The translations under genes and the position numbers were made by a program. A DNA stretch of 64,000 nt from Acinetobacter sp. NIPH 298 (GTDB lineage: Bacteria > Pseudomonadota > Gammaproteobacteria > Pseudomonadales > Moraxellaceae). Of the stretch, positions 25,965-36,124 are shown in pieces (position 1 is the first letter of the stretch; each line of letters opens with the position of its first letter). The notes beneath the pieces are model-generated. The model made no database searches. It saw only the letters and a list, made by a program, of their open reading frames with translations, and had not been told where the DNA came from. Where the stretch lies: the NCBI RefSeq assembly GCF_000369505.1, contig NZ_KB850055.1, positions 1,178,001 through 1,242,000 of the forward strand, read 5' to 3'.

Positions 25965-26768
25965 TTAATTGTTGTTATTGGAATTTGAAATCCATGCAGG
26001 AGATTGTTTATTTAGAAAGGCATTTAAACCTTCTTTTGCCTCACTACCTTGACGGACTTGTGCAATATGCTGTGCAGTCTGCTGAAGCAAGTGATCATTC
26101 ATACTTTGATTGCTGACCATTTGAATCAATTGTTTCGATGCGGCCTGAGCGTGTGGACCACCAAGTAATAATGCATCAATAATCTCTTGAACTTTTTTGT
26201 CTAAATCTTCCGCATCCGCAATTTCATGTGCCAAGCCAATTTGTTTGGCTTCACGTGCTGAGATACGTTCAGCGGTTAAGAAATAGCGTGAAGCTTGTCT
26301 TGCTCCAATCGCACGAACGACATAAGGGCTAATCGTAGAAGGTGCAAGTCCCAAACGGACTTCAGAAGTTGCAAATTTCGCATCGGTACTAGCAATACAA
26401 ATATCACAAGCCGAGGCAAGCCCCATACCACCGCCAAAGGCGATGCCATGAACCCGAGCGATCGTTGGTTGTTTTAGCGTCGCAAGCGCATCAAGCATCT
26501 GCGCGAGTTTCATCGCATCAGCTTCATTTTCTGCTGAAGAAGCTTGACCCGCTTGTTTCATCCAGTTGAGATCTGCACCTGCTGAAAAGCTTTTACCACG
26601 ACCAGCCAAAACCACCACTCGAATATCATCACGACTATTTAAGGTCTTAAAACAAGCATGTAACTCTTCAATCACGGTTGTATTAAAAGCATTGTGTAGT
26701 TCTGGTCGATTCAGCCACACATAAGCCACCTGATCGTGTTGTTCCAGTTGTAAAAATTGATAGCTCAT
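25965..26768 (-). CDS. liuC: Methylglutaconyl-CoA hydratase
   Basis: The start at 26768 (MSYQFLQLEQ) was chosen since AGAGGTG precedes it; a longer frame would overlap liuB. The 267-residue crotonase-family protein has the oxyanion-hole motifs LAGRGKSFSAGADLNWM and IARVHGIAFGGGMGLASACD. Its role is hydration of 3-methylglutaconyl-CoA to HMG-CoA. The assignment within the crotonase family rests on its place between liuB and liuD. Confidence 0.92.
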   Translation of the reverse strand: MSYQFLQLEQHDQVAYVWLNRPELHNAFNTTVIEELHACFKTLNSRDDIRVVVLAGRGKSFSAGADLNWMKQAGQASSAENEADAMKLAQMLDALATLKQPTIARVHGIAFGGGMGLASACDICIASTDAKFATSEVRLGLAPSTISPYVVRAIGARQASRYFLTAERISAREAKQIGLAHEIADAEDLDKKVQEIIDALLLGGPHAQAASKQLIQMVSNQSMNDHLLQQTAQHIAQVRQGSEAKEGLNAFLNKQSPAWISNSNNNN

Positions 26769-26778
26769 AAAACACCTC

Positions 26779-28389
26779 TTACATGCGAAACACGCCGAAT
26801 TTGGTTGGTTGAATCGGTGCATTCATGGCTGCTGCAAGGCTCAATCCAAGCACTTGACGTGTTTGAGCAGGATCAATCACACCGTCATCCCATAGGCGGG
26901 CAGAGGCATAGTAAGGATGACCTTGGCGCTCATACTGATCACGAATCGGTTGCTTAAATTCATCTTCTTCTTGCGCAGACCATTCTGCGCCTTTTTGCTC
27001 AATCTGATCACGCTTCAAAGTCGAAAGTACACTGGCTGCTTGCTCACCGCCCATGACTGAAATACGGGAGTTTGGCCAAGTCCATAAGAAACGTGGAGAA
27101 TAAGCCCGGCCACACATGCCATAGTTACCTGCACCAAAAGAACCACCAATGATTAAAGTCAGTTTAGGGACATTCGCAGTTGCAACCGCCATCACCAGTT
27201 TGGCACCATGTTTGGCAATGCCTTCATTTTCGTATTGGCGACCGACCATAAAGCCTGTGATATTTTGAATAAATAATAACGGAATATTGCGTTGGGTGCA
27301 TAGCTCAATAAAATGTGCGCCTTTTTGAGCTGACTCAGAAAATAGAATGCCATTATTGGCAATAATTCCGACTGGCATGCCGTATAGAGACGCAAAGCCA
27401 GTGATTAGGGTTGAACCAAAACGCGCTTTAAATTCATCAAAACGTGAGCCATCAACAATACGAGCAATCACTTCACGTACATCAAATGGTTTACGTGCGT
27501 CACTTGGTACGACACCGTATAGCTCTTTGGCATCAAATAGTGGCTCATCAATCTGCTTGTTTAAGTCATTTGGCTTTTTATTTAGATTTGCAACGATATT
27601 CCGTGCAATCGCAATTGCATGTTCATCGTTTTCTGCCAAATGATCCGCAACACCTGAAAGACGGGTATGCACATCACCACCACCCAAATCTTCACTACTC
27701 ACAACTTCACCAGTAGCAGCTTTTACAAGTGGTGGACCACCCAAGAAAATCGTGCCTTGATTACGTACAATGATGGTTTCATCTGACATTGCAGGAACAT
27801 AAGCACCACCTGCGGTACAGCTCCCCATTACGACCGCAATCTGGGCGATACCTTGGCTCGACATGCGAGCTTGATTGTAAAAAATACGACCAAAATGATC
27901 ACGATCTGGGAACACCTGATCTTGCATAGGTAAATATGCACCACCAGAATCGACCAGATAAATACAAGGTAAATGGTTCTGCTCAGCAATTTCTTGGGCG
28001 CGTAAATGTTTTTTGACGGTGAGGGGATAATAAGTCCCACCCTTGACTGTTGCATCATTGGCAACGATCATGCACGTCACACCATTGACCTGTCCAATAC
28101 CAGCAATGACTCCAGCAGCAGGGATGTCATCCTCATAAACCTTGTACGCAGCAAGTTGTCCGATTTCTAAAAAGGCAGTACCCACATCGATCAGTTGATC
28201 AATCCGTTCACGAGGAAGTAATTTTCCACGCGCCAAATGCTTTTGACGAGCATTTTCTCCACCACCTAAAGCGATAGACTGGGCAACTTGGGTCAAATCA
28301 TTGACCAAGCTTTGCATAGCCTGCTGATTGGTTTTGAAGTCTTCACTTCTGACATTAATTTTGCTTTGTAATTGATTCATACGATGCAT
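26779..28389 (-). CDS. liuB: Methylcrotonyl-CoA carboxylase, carboxyltransferase beta subunit
   Basis: 536 residues with the N- and C-terminal carboxyltransferase domains: [18 protein letters not shown] near the start, [18 protein letters not shown] in the middle, [15 protein letters not shown] and [20 protein letters not shown] in the second half. It accepts the carboxyl group from biotin on LiuD. A second in-frame ATG three codons in (MNQLQSK) is equally possible as the start. The gene is 15 nt after liuA. Confidence 0.95.
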   Translation of the reverse strand: MHRMNQLQSKINVRSEDFKTNQQAMQSLVNDLTQVAQSIALGGGENARQKHLARGKLLPRERIDQLIDVGTAFLEIGQLAAYKVYEDDIPAAGVIAGIGQVNGVTCMIVANDATVKGGTYYPLTVKKHLRAQEIAEQNHLPCIYLVDSGGAYLPMQDQVFPDRDHFGRIFYNQARMSSQGIAQIAVVMGSCTAGGAYVPAMSDETIIVRNQGTIFLGGPPLVKAATGEVVSSEDLGGGDVHTRLSGVADHLAENDEHAIAIARNIVANLNKKPNDLNKQIDEPLFDAKELYGVVPSDARKPFDVREVIARIVDGSRFDEFKARFGSTLITGFASLYGMPVGIIANNGILFSESAQKGAHFIELCTQRNIPLLFIQNITGFMVGRQYENEGIAKHGAKLVMAVATANVPKLTLIIGGSFGAGNYGMCGRAYSPRFLWTWPNSRISVMGGEQAASVLSTLKRDQIEQKGAEWSAQEEDEFKQPIRDQYERQGHPYYASARLWDDGVIDPAQTRQVLGLSLAAAMNAPIQPTKFGVFRM

Positions 28390-28404
28390 CCTAATTTATC
28401 GTTA

Positions 28405-29586
28405 TTATTTGGTCTCATTAAACAATTCACGGCCGATCAACATACGACGAATTTCAGATGTGCCTGCACCAATTTCATAAAGTTTCGCATCACGCCATAG
28501 ACGACCTGCAGGGAACTCATTGATATAGCCATTTCCACCTAAGCTTTGAATTGTTTCACCCGCCATCCATGTGGCTTTTTCAGCTGCATAGAGAATGGCA
28601 CTTGCGGCATCTTTACGTAAGCTACGGTCATGATCGGCTTTGTCACAAGCTGCACCTACTGCATAGACCAACGCTTTACATGCCAACAAAGTCGAGTACA
28701 TGTCTGCTAACTTGCCTTGCATTAACTGGAATTCACCTAATGCTTGTCCAAATTGTTCACGTTGATGCAAATATGGAATCACCACGTCCATACAGGCATC
28801 CATAATGCCAAGTGGACCTGCGCTTAAAACTGCACGCTCATAATCCAAACCGCTCATGAGGACTTTTGTTCCATTGCCAACACCACCGAGTACGTTTTCA
28901 ACGGGCACTTCAACATTGTCAAAAAACAGCGGATAAGTGTTAGAGCCACGCATTCCGAGTTTGTCTAAATGATGACCATGACTAAAACCTTTCATATCTT
29001 TTTCAATTAAAAAGGCTGTCATACCTTTCGCACCCGCATGAGGATCTGTTTTCGCATAAACCACGAGTACATCTGCATCACCGCCATTGGTGATCCACAT
29101 TTTTGAACCATTTAAAACAAAATGATCACCTTTTTGCTCAGCGCGTAATTTCATGCTGACCACATCCGAACCCGCATTTGGCTCAGACATCGCTAAAGCA
29201 CCGACGAAATCACCAGAAATTAGCTTAGGTAAATACTTCTGTTTTTGTTGTTCGCTTCCGTTACGGTTAATTTGATTGATACATAAGTTAGAATGAGCAC
29301 CGTAAGAAAGCCCGATGGCTGCTGAAGCGCGAGAAATTTCTTGCATGACAATGATGTGAGCAAGATAGCCAAGATTGGTGCCACCATATTGTTCGGAAAC
29401 CGTTAAGCCGAATAAACCCATATCGCCAAACTTTTTCCAAAGATGAGCAGGGAATATATTGTCTTGATCAACTTGTTGAGCAATTGGTGCGATTTCTTTT
29501 GCACAAAATGCGGCAACTGAATCTTGTAGTGCAATGAGTGTTTCATCGAGGCCAAAATTCAAGCTACGTAGGTTCATTGTGTTCAT
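28405..29586 (-). CDS. liuA: Isovaleryl-CoA dehydrogenase
   Basis: A 393-residue FAD-dependent acyl-CoA dehydrogenase. The substrate and flavin motifs are [13 protein letters not shown] and KMWITNGG. The sequence [19 protein letters not shown], near residue 250, carries Glu at the position used as catalytic base in isovaleryl-CoA dehydrogenases, which separates it from medium- and short-chain enzymes. The end, [19 protein letters not shown], is typical. First gene of the liu operon, with the TetR gene divergent. Confidence 0.94.
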   Translation of the reverse strand: MNTMNLRSLNFGLDETLIALQDSVAAFCAKEIAPIAQQVDQDNIFPAHLWKKFGDMGLFGLTVSEQYGGTNLGYLAHIIVMQEISRASAAIGLSYGAHSNLCINQINRNGSEQQKQKYLPKLISGDFVGALAMSEPNAGSDVVSMKLRAEQKGDHFVLNGSKMWITNGGDADVLVVYAKTDPHAGAKGMTAFLIEKDMKGFSHGHHLDKLGMRGSNTYPLFFDNVEVPVENVLGGVGNGTKVLMSGLDYERAVLSAGPLGIMDACMDVVIPYLHQREQFGQALGEFQLMQGKLADMYSTLLACKALVYAVGAACDKADHDRSLRKDAASAILYAAEKATWMAGETIQSLGGNGYINEFPAGRLWRDAKLYEIGAGTSEIRRMLIGRELFNETK

Positions 29587-29661
29587 CCCATTGGTTATAT
29601 TTGTTGTTCCATAAGCATTCTTGTAGGTGCTTAGGAAGTACCATACAATGATTTTTTAAAA

Positions 29662-29700
29662 AAGTGAATAGAGATTCATAAAATGATTTACAATTCACTT
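29662..29700. promoter_or_regulatory. Candidate TetR operators between liuA and the TetR gene
   Basis: AAGTGAAT (29662-29669) and ATTCACTT (29693-29700) are inverted with 23 nt between them. The left arm is also half of a tighter palindrome, TGAAT-AGAG-ATTCA (29665-29678). They lie just before the divergent TetR gene, the expected place for its binding. Confidence 0.5.
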
Positions 29701-29722
29701 TATTTGTTAGAGAATAAAATTT

Positions 29723-30340
29723 ATGAGCTATAAACGATCATCTTTAATGCAAGAGCGAATGGAGCAAAATCGTAAGGCGATTTTGAGTTCGGCGAGAAAA
29801 TTAATTTCAGAAGGAGGCTTTAAAGACGCGCAGATACAAACAATTGCTGAGCAAGCAGGCGTTTCAAGTGGTCTGGTTTATCGCTACTTTGACAATAAAA
29901 GTCAGGTGCTGATTGAAGTTTTGTCAGAAGCCATCAATACCGAACTTTTGGTGATTGATGCAATCACAGAAAGTGATCTGACTGCAGAACATAAATTGCA
30001 CAAGGCCGTTGCGACTTTCGTCAAACGAGCATTGAACAGCCCGCAGCTTGCGTATTCACTTATGTTTGAACCCGTTGACTCTTCGGTTGAACATGAGCGT
30101 TTTCGGGTTAAGCAGTTGATTAAACAGAGTGTGATTAAAATCCTTGCGGATGGAAATGCAAGTGGTGAGTTTGTGTTAGAAGACCTAAATACCACGGCAC
30201 TGTGTGTGGTTGGTGCCATGACTTTTGTGGTGGTCGAGCCTTTAGACCCAGCTCAAAATACAAAGTTTGATCAGCAACACAAGGACTATTTTTCAAAACA
30301 GATTGCTGACTTTTGTGTGGATGCCGTACGGAAAAAGTAG
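29723..30340 (+). CDS. TetR/AcrR-family regulator of the liu operon (LiuQ-like role)
   Basis: 205 residues. The N-terminal HTH is RKAILSSARKLISEGGFKDAQIQTIAEQAGVSSGLVYRYFDNKSQ; shortened, the recognition part is AGVSSGLVYRYF (about 45-57). The C-terminal half is a ligand-binding helical domain. It diverges from liuA with 136 nt between them containing palindromes. Leucine-pathway operons are controlled by MerR (LiuR) or TetR (LiuQ) proteins in proteobacteria; this fits the second. The ligand is probably an acyl-CoA, which is inference. Confidence 0.85.
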   Translation: MSYKRSSLMQERMEQNRKAILSSARKLISEGGFKDAQIQTIAEQAGVSSGLVYRYFDNKSQVLIEVLSEAINTELLVIDAITESDLTAEHKLHKAVATFVKRALNSPQLAYSLMFEPVDSSVEHERFRVKQLIKQSVIKILADGNASGEFVLEDLNTTALCVVGAMTFVVVEPLDPAQNTKFDQQHKDYFSKQIADFCVDAVRKK

Positions 30341-30444
30341 AGCATACACAACCCGTAAAATTACAAAATAGGCAGATTGAAAAGTAGTTGCAGTAACAAC
30401 AATTAGAGCGATGAGAATTACAAAGAATCAAGGAGAATGATTCA

Positions 30445-32139
30445 ATGCAACACGTACAGTTAAGCTATGCCTCTGGGCCAAGTTCGCAACCCCTGTTGGG
30501 GATGACGATTGGAGAGAAATTTGACCAAGCTTGTCAGCAATATGCTGAACAAGAGGCAATTGTGAGTTCGCATCAGAACAGACGGTTAACCTATAAACAA
30601 CTGCACGATGAAGTAAATGCATTTGCATGCCGTTTGCTTCAACTCGGTTTGAAAAAAGGAGATCGTCTCGCTATTTGGTCTCCCAACTGTGTGGAATGGA
30701 CAGTCACTCAGTTTGCGGCTTTTAAAGCTGGGATTATTTTAGTCAATCTAAATCCAGCCTATAAAAGCCATGAACTCGAATATGTGTTGAATAAAGTTTC
30801 CTGCAAAGGATTGATTATCGCATCACAATTCAAAACGACTGATTATCAAGAGCTTTTGACGCGTATAGCGCCTGAAATTGATTTCTGTACCAATAAACAA
30901 ATTCATTCAGAACGTCTACCTTTCTTAAAATTTGTCATCAAAATTGATGAAAAACAACATACAGGTATTCATCGTTTTAGTGATCTGGTTGTGCCACCAA
31001 CGCAGCAACAACTGGATCAATTACAGTTGGCTGCGCAACAACTGCAATTTGATGAAACCATTAATATCCAGTTTACATCTGGCACCACAGGCAATCCGAA
31101 AGGCACGATGCTCACTCACCATAACATTTTAAATAATGGTTATTTTGTCGGTGAAGGTATTGGTTTAACGCCACAGGATAAAGTCTGCATTTCTGTACCA
31201 CTATTTCATTGTTTTGGCATGGTGATGGGAAATTTAGCCTGTATCACACATGGATCAACGATGGTGTATCCATCAGCTGTATTTAATCCATTAGAAACAC
31301 TCAAAACCATTCACAAAGAACGTTGCACAGCTGCCTACGGCGTACCAACCATGTTCATTGCCACTTTGGAACATGAACAGTTTGATGAATTTGATCTATC
31401 TAGTCTGCGTACTGGCATTATGGCCGGCAGTCCATGCCCACGTGAAATCATGCAACGTGTGATTGATCGAATGCATATGTCAGAAATCACCATTTGCTAT
31501 GGCATGACAGAAACTTCTCCCGTCAGTGTACAAAGTTCGGTGAGTGACACCATCGATAAACGCGTTAGCACTGTTGGTCATGTCCACCCACATGTTGAAA
31601 TCAAAATCGTCGATCCAGAAGGACAAATCGTTCCTCAGGGAACTTTAGGCGAATTATGTGTCCGTGGTTATTCAGTGATGGCAGGTTATTGGGGCGAAGA
31701 AGAAAAAACCCGTGAAGTAATCGATGCTGCTGGCTGGATGCATACGGGTGATATCGCGGAAATGGATGCTGATGGCTTTGTCAAAATCAAAGGACGTATA
31801 AAAGATGTGGTGATACGGGGCGGTGAAAATCTATTTCCAAAAGAAATAGAAGACTTTTTGTATACCCATCCAGATATCAGCGATGTTCAAGTCATTGGTT
31901 TACCAGACACTCGCTATGGTGAGGAGCTGTGTGCCTGCATCATTCTACACGAGCATCATCAGAGCGATGAAGATGGTATCCGTAGTTTCTGTAAAGCACA
32001 TATTTCTCATAATAAAGTGCCACGTTATGTCAAATTCTTTAATGAATTTCCAATGACGGCGTCAGGCAAAGCGCAAAAGTTTAAATTACAAGAAATTATG
32101 CGTGCTGAGCTTAATTTAACAGGAACGGTATTCGACTAA
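30445..32139 (+). CDS. AMP-binding acyl-CoA synthetase
   Basis: A 564-residue ANL-superfamily enzyme, ACSF2/FadD-like. Motifs: P-loop FTSGTTGNPKGTMLTHHN near 210, CYGMTETSPVSVQS, HTGDIAEMDADGF, and the C-terminal lysine in MTASGKAQKFKL. It makes acyl-CoA from a free acid, ATP and CoA. Its position next to the TetR gene and across from liu suggests that it activates isovalerate, a methyl-branched acid or acetoacetate; substrate cannot be deduced. AAGGAG precedes the ATG. Confidence 0.9.
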   Translation: MQHVQLSYASGPSSQPLLGMTIGEKFDQACQQYAEQEAIVSSHQNRRLTYKQLHDEVNAFACRLLQLGLKKGDRLAIWSPNCVEWTVTQFAAFKAGIILVNLNPAYKSHELEYVLNKVSCKGLIIASQFKTTDYQELLTRIAPEIDFCTNKQIHSERLPFLKFVIKIDEKQHTGIHRFSDLVVPPTQQQLDQLQLAAQQLQFDETINIQFTSGTTGNPKGTMLTHHNILNNGYFVGEGIGLTPQDKVCISVPLFHCFGMVMGNLACITHGSTMVYPSAVFNPLETLKTIHKERCTAAYGVPTMFIATLEHEQFDEFDLSSLRTGIMAGSPCPREIMQRVIDRMHMSEITICYGMTETSPVSVQSSVSDTIDKRVSTVGHVHPHVEIKIVDPEGQIVPQGTLGELCVRGYSVMAGYWGEEEKTREVIDAAGWMHTGDIAEMDADGFVKIKGRIKDVVIRGGENLFPKEIEDFLYTHPDISDVQVIGLPDTRYGEELCACIILHEHHQSDEDGIRSFCKAHISHNKVPRYVKFFNEFPMTASGKAQKFKLQEIMRAELNLTGTVFD

Positions 32140-32205
32140 ATGATGTTTTACATGAGCGAGAAAAAACACCATTTTAAAAGTCGTAACAGTAAAGGATAAA
32201 ACAAA

Positions 32206-32910
32206 ATGGCAAAAGATTTCAGTAATCCGAAAGTCGTTGAAGAATATGATCAACATATCCGTAAATTAATTCCGGGTTATGAAATTATCCATCAACAGGT
32301 GGATGCCATTTTACAATCAGCGTTACCGCCACACGCGCACATCTTAATCGTTGGCTGTGGCACAGGCTATGAACTGGAATATCTACTCAAAAGGCATCCG
32401 AGTTGGGAGTTTACAGCAGTCGATCCTTCATTCACCATGCTTGAAAAAGCCCAGAAAGTGGTCGCTGATTTAGGTCGATCTGCTCAAGTAAGATTTGTGC
32501 ATGGTGAAACTTCTACTTTATCTGATCATGCCTATTTTGATGCTGCACTTTCTATTTTGGTTGCTCATTTTATTGCTGATGAAAATAAGCCCACTTTTTT
32601 TAGCGAGATCTATGATCACTTAAAAGAGGATGGGATCTTGCTGACCTACGATTTAATGACCTGCACAGACGCTCAGCAACTTCAAGCACTACGAAATATA
32701 TGTTTGGCACAAGGGTTGACGGAAGTGCAATGTCAAAAAATGTTAGAACGAATGGCGCAAGAGTTTTTTACGCTTTCCTTCTCTGACTATCAGCAGTTGC
32801 TCCACGGCACAGGCTTTGTGGATGTGCATTCCTATAGCCAAATTTTAATGTATCAAGGATTGATCGCGCAGAAAAAGAGGCGTCAAACGTTTTCTGCACA
32901 AGCGTCCTAA
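32206..32910 (+). CDS. Class I SAM-dependent methyltransferase
   Basis: A 234-residue Rossmann-fold methyltransferase. Motif I is ILIVGCGTGYELEYL (about 46-60), followed by an acidic residue in FTAVDPSF and by motif-IV-like DAALSILVAHF. AAAGGAT precedes the ATG. It follows the acyl-CoA synthetase by 66 nt and may be co-transcribed. Small-molecule substrate unknown; the overall type resembles tRNA cmo5U synthase-like methyltransferases but the function is not assigned. Confidence 0.75.
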   Translation: MAKDFSNPKVVEEYDQHIRKLIPGYEIIHQQVDAILQSALPPHAHILIVGCGTGYELEYLLKRHPSWEFTAVDPSFTMLEKAQKVVADLGRSAQVRFVHGETSTLSDHAYFDAALSILVAHFIADENKPTFFSEIYDHLKEDGILLTYDLMTCTDAQQLQALRNICLAQGLTEVQCQKMLERMAQEFFTLSFSDYQQLLHGTGFVDVHSYSQILMYQGLIAQKKRRQTFSAQAS

Positions 32911-33206
32911 ACAAGGGCTTGCATCTATGATGGAATAAATATTAAAGGACTGATTTAAACTTATTTTTTACCAAATGGTTAATTAACAGTGGTTTATATC
33001 ACCGCTGCAAGATCTTTTTGTCTTTAAAAAAGAGTGAGTTTATCAATATCAGTATTTTAAAGGAGGTGAAAACCAAATAAATCAATATGTTAATGCTTTA
33101 AAACAAAAAAATGCGATGCAGTCATGATTTCTGCAAAGGATACAACGCAAACAAATAGCGATCTTAAAACGGTATTTAAGATCAAAAAAGAAGGAAACTT
33201 ATTTTA
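32911..33206 (+). other. Leader region of the porin gene with an orphan perfect Shine-Dalgarno sequence
   Basis: At 33059-33068 AAGGAGGTGA is fully complementary to the 3' end of 16S rRNA, yet no start codon lies within the usual distance. The first ATG after it (33087) gives only four codons. A 15-codon frame begins at ATG 33111. The porin itself uses AAGGAAAC at about 33191. Nothing else is seen. Confidence 0.55.
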
Positions 33207-34484
33207 ATGAAAAAGTTCATACTAACGGTGCAAAAAAGCGTGCTGACGCTGTCCATTGTGGCAGTCATGTCATCTGCTCATGCAGCTTCGGAGAGTGCCG
33301 AAATTGCACAGCTTCGCCAAGAAGTACAAGAGTTAAGAGCAATGCTACAACACTATGTACAGCAACCCGCATCGGCACAGCCAGCAAACAATCTAAACGC
33401 AGCAGCCTCGCCAGTAGCCAAGCAAACGCCGGCAGCTAAACTAAAATCTGGTGCCGAAGTCAGTCTATATGGTTATATCCGTGCCGATGCATCTTATCAA
33501 GCGAAAGGCGCATCCACGATGTATAACAATATCAATGGTGTTCCACTCAAAGGTACAGCGGAAGCAGCCCAACAAAAAGATCGATTACACTCAACTGCCA
33601 ATGTCTCACGCATAGGACTCAATTTCACCACACCAACAGCGGCAGGCGATGTGGGCGGAAAATTAGAAATGGACTTCTTTGGTGGCGCTTCACGCGATCA
33701 GTTTCGTATTCGTCATGCCTATCTTACTTTGGATAAATGGTTGATTGGTCAGACTTGGTCTACCTTTATCGCACCTGAATACTATCCTGAAACGATTGAT
33801 GCTGCGACCTATGTGGGCGGTGCATTACAACGCTCTCCGTTAGTACGCTATAGCGATTCTTTATCTGCAAATACCAGCTTTGCCTTATCGGTTGAAGATC
33901 CAAAATACACAGCCACATCTGATCCGGAAAATAAAATGCGTTTGCCCGCATTTGTTGGGCGCGTAAATCATAAGTTTGAAAATGGTTCGATGCTATCTGG
34001 GCGTAGCTTTGTGGCTGAGAAGAAGACCAGCAATGATGATGAATGGGCGTGGGGCATTGGCATCGGGGGCAAATATCAGCTCAGTCCAAAAACCTTTTTA
34101 AAGGCTGATTATAACCACATCAAAGGAGATGGACGTTTCTTGATGTGGACGAATAGTAGTTATGCCATTGATGATCAAAACAACATCCAAACCAATGAAT
34201 TTGATTCCATTTCGACAGGGATTACCCATCAATTCACTTCGCAGTTCCGTTCGACTTTGGGTTATGGCTATATGAAAGCCAAAGATGATAACGCATTTGC
34301 GCGCATCCATAAAAACAACTCAGCTCAAAATAAAGAACTATGGCAAGGCTGGATTAACGGCATGTATAACCCATACAAGCCGATTACTTTGGGGATGGAA
34401 TATGTCTATGGCGAGCGAGAAACATTTGATGGTCGTTCAGGGGCAGATAGCCGTATCAATATGATGGCGAGCTATGATTTTTAA
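33207..34484 (+). CDS. DcaP-family outer-membrane porin
   Basis: 425 residues: signal peptide ending SSAHA (about residue 27), a short coiled-coil segment (EIAQLRQEVQELRAMLQHYV, about 31-51), an Ala/Pro-rich linker, then a beta-barrel beginning VSLYGYIRADASYQ and ending NMMASYDF. This coiled-coil plus barrel layout is that of DcaP-type trimeric porins of Acinetobacter, which take up dicarboxylic acids and other negatively charged compounds. The AAHS-type inner-membrane transporter follows, so the two probably serve the same acid substrate. Confidence 0.85.
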   Translation: MKKFILTVQKSVLTLSIVAVMSSAHAASESAEIAQLRQEVQELRAMLQHYVQQPASAQPANNLNAAASPVAKQTPAAKLKSGAEVSLYGYIRADASYQAKGASTMYNNINGVPLKGTAEAAQQKDRLHSTANVSRIGLNFTTPTAAGDVGGKLEMDFFGGASRDQFRIRHAYLTLDKWLIGQTWSTFIAPEYYPETIDAATYVGGALQRSPLVRYSDSLSANTSFALSVEDPKYTATSDPENKMRLPAFVGRVNHKFENGSMLSGRSFVAEKKTSNDDEWAWGIGIGGKYQLSPKTFLKADYNHIKGDGRFLMWTNSSYAIDDQNNIQTNEFDSISTGITHQFTSQFRSTLGYGYMKAKDDNAFARIHKNNSAQNKELWQGWINGMYNPYKPITLGMEYVYGERETFDGRSGADSRINMMASYDF

Positions 34485-34578
34485 TTTAAATAAAACCTTG
34501 AATAATATTGTTTTTCTTTAAGGTGAATTATGCCGTTTTAAATATGATGGAAAAATTATCTCATTGAGGAGATGCAGA

Positions 34579-35943
34579 ATGACAACATCTACAGTTAATG
34601 TAAATGCAGTAATTGACCAAGCAAAATTTACCCCTTTTCACTGGAGCATTTTGCTTTGGTGTTTATTGATTATTATTTTTGATGGTTATGACCTTGTGAT
34701 TTATGGCGTGGTATTGCCATTATTGATGCAAGAGTGGTCACTGACCTCAGTCCAAGCAGGAATGCTAGCCAGTACCGCATTATGCGGCATGATGTTTGGC
34801 GCAATGCTGTTTGGTGCTTTGGCAGACAAAATTGGTCGAAAAAATGTAATTTTAATTTGTGTCACTTTATTCAGCGGTTTTACCTTTTTAGGCGCTTTTG
34901 CTTCCAATCCTTTTGAGTTTGGTATTTTACGCTTTTTGGCGGGATTAGGGATTGGCGGAGTCATGCCAAATCTAGTTGCGCTCACGTCTGAATACGCACC
35001 AAAACGCATCCGCAGTACCTTAGTCGGCACTATGTTTAGTGGTTATGCGATCGGGGGGATTCTCTCAGCATTGATTGGGAGTTATCTGGTCGAAAGTCAA
35101 GGATGGCAAATCATGTTTTTGATTGCAGGTATTCCTTTGCTTTTATTACCTGTGATGTGGAAGTTTTTGCCTGAATCTTTAACTTTTTTGGTTAAAACAG
35201 GGAAAACTGAACAGGCGCAGAACATTATTCAAAAAATCTCGCCTGAACAAGCTATTACCCGTAATACAAAATTAATGCTAAATGAAGAAAATATTCCAAC
35301 CGGTAGCTCAGTCAAAGGATTATTTCAACAAGGTCGTGCCTTTAATACACTGATGTTTTGGGTATTGTTCTTTATGTGCCTACTAATGGTATATGCCTTA
35401 AGCAGTTGGTTACCTAAATTGATGCTTGCAGCAGGGTATTCACTCGGAAAAAGTATCTTATTCTTACTCGCTCTAAATGTTGGCGCAATGATTGGTTCGA
35501 TTGGCGGCGGTATTCTTTCAGATAAATTCCATTTGAAGCCTGTGATTCTAAGTATGCTCATGGCAGGCGTTGCTGCACTCATTGGTTTAGGATTTAACTC
35601 ACCAGCCTATGTTTTATATGGTTTAGTGACTGTTGCAGGTGCTGCGACCATTGGTACCTCAATTCTTCTTTATAGCTATGTTGCTCAATATTATCCATTA
35701 AGTGTGCGTTCTACAGGAATCGGTTGTGCATCGGGTGTCGGGCGGATCGGTGCGATCGTCGGACCTATTTTAACTGGCTTGTTACTGACCTTAAACCTAC
35801 CGCACACTATGAATTTTGTGATGATTTCTATCCCAGCGATGCTAGCAATATGTGCGATTCTAAGCCTAAAACGTCATAAATTTGATGAAGAACAACAGGT
35901 AGAAGAAGTAAAAACTAATTTAACTGAATCAGGTAATGCTTAA
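34579..35943 (+). CDS. MFS transporter, aromatic acid:H+ symporter (AAHS) type
   Basis: ATG 34579 was chosen because GAGGAG lies 8 nt before it. The 454-residue protein has 12 predicted membrane segments. The first-loop motif is GALADKIGRKNV, the AAHS pattern DGYDLVIYGVVLPLL is in segment 1, and GRIGAIVGPILTG lies in the second half. Relatives PcaK and BenK bring in protocatechuate, 4-hydroxybenzoate or benzoate. It directly follows the DcaP porin. A terminator is at 35977. Confidence 0.88.
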   Translation: MTTSTVNVNAVIDQAKFTPFHWSILLWCLLIIIFDGYDLVIYGVVLPLLMQEWSLTSVQAGMLASTALCGMMFGAMLFGALADKIGRKNVILICVTLFSGFTFLGAFASNPFEFGILRFLAGLGIGGVMPNLVALTSEYAPKRIRSTLVGTMFSGYAIGGILSALIGSYLVESQGWQIMFLIAGIPLLLLPVMWKFLPESLTFLVKTGKTEQAQNIIQKISPEQAITRNTKLMLNEENIPTGSSVKGLFQQGRAFNTLMFWVLFFMCLLMVYALSSWLPKLMLAAGYSLGKSILFLLALNVGAMIGSIGGGILSDKFHLKPVILSMLMAGVAALIGLGFNSPAYVLYGLVTVAGAATIGTSILLYSYVAQYYPLSVRSTGIGCASGVGRIGAIVGPILTGLLLTLNLPHTMNFVMISIPAMLAICAILSLKRHKFDEEQQVEEVKTNLTESGNA

Positions 35944-35976
35944 CTTGGTTTTTTGATGATTATTCAAATACTAAAG

Positions 35977-36006
35977 GCACATCAGATACGCTGATGTGCT
36001 TTTTTA
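35977..36006 (+). terminator. Terminator after the MFS gene
   Basis: GCACATCAG (35977-35985) pairs with CTGATGTGC (35991-35999) around a 5-nt loop, followed by seven T. Confidence 0.9.
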
Positions 36007-36080
36007 TTTAAGTCACGATCCAAAATCTTATAGGGTTTAAAGATAAATATTTTAAACGATTTCAATTTTATACAGATAAA

Positions 36081-36110
36081 AAAATGCACCTCTTATATGA
36101 GATGCATTTT
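36081..36110 (-). terminator. Terminator after the thiolase gene
   Basis: AAAATGCACCTC (36081-36092) pairs with GAGATGCATTTT (36099-36110) with one mismatch. The minus strand continues in a run of T. The plus strand is also followed by T-rich sequence, so it may act in both directions. Confidence 0.78.
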
Positions 36111-36124
36111 TGATTTTTTGAAAC

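Noticed and set aside
30135..30431. Minus-strand frame over the TetR gene end
   Set aside because: Antisense to a clear TetR gene, no binding site, no family match.
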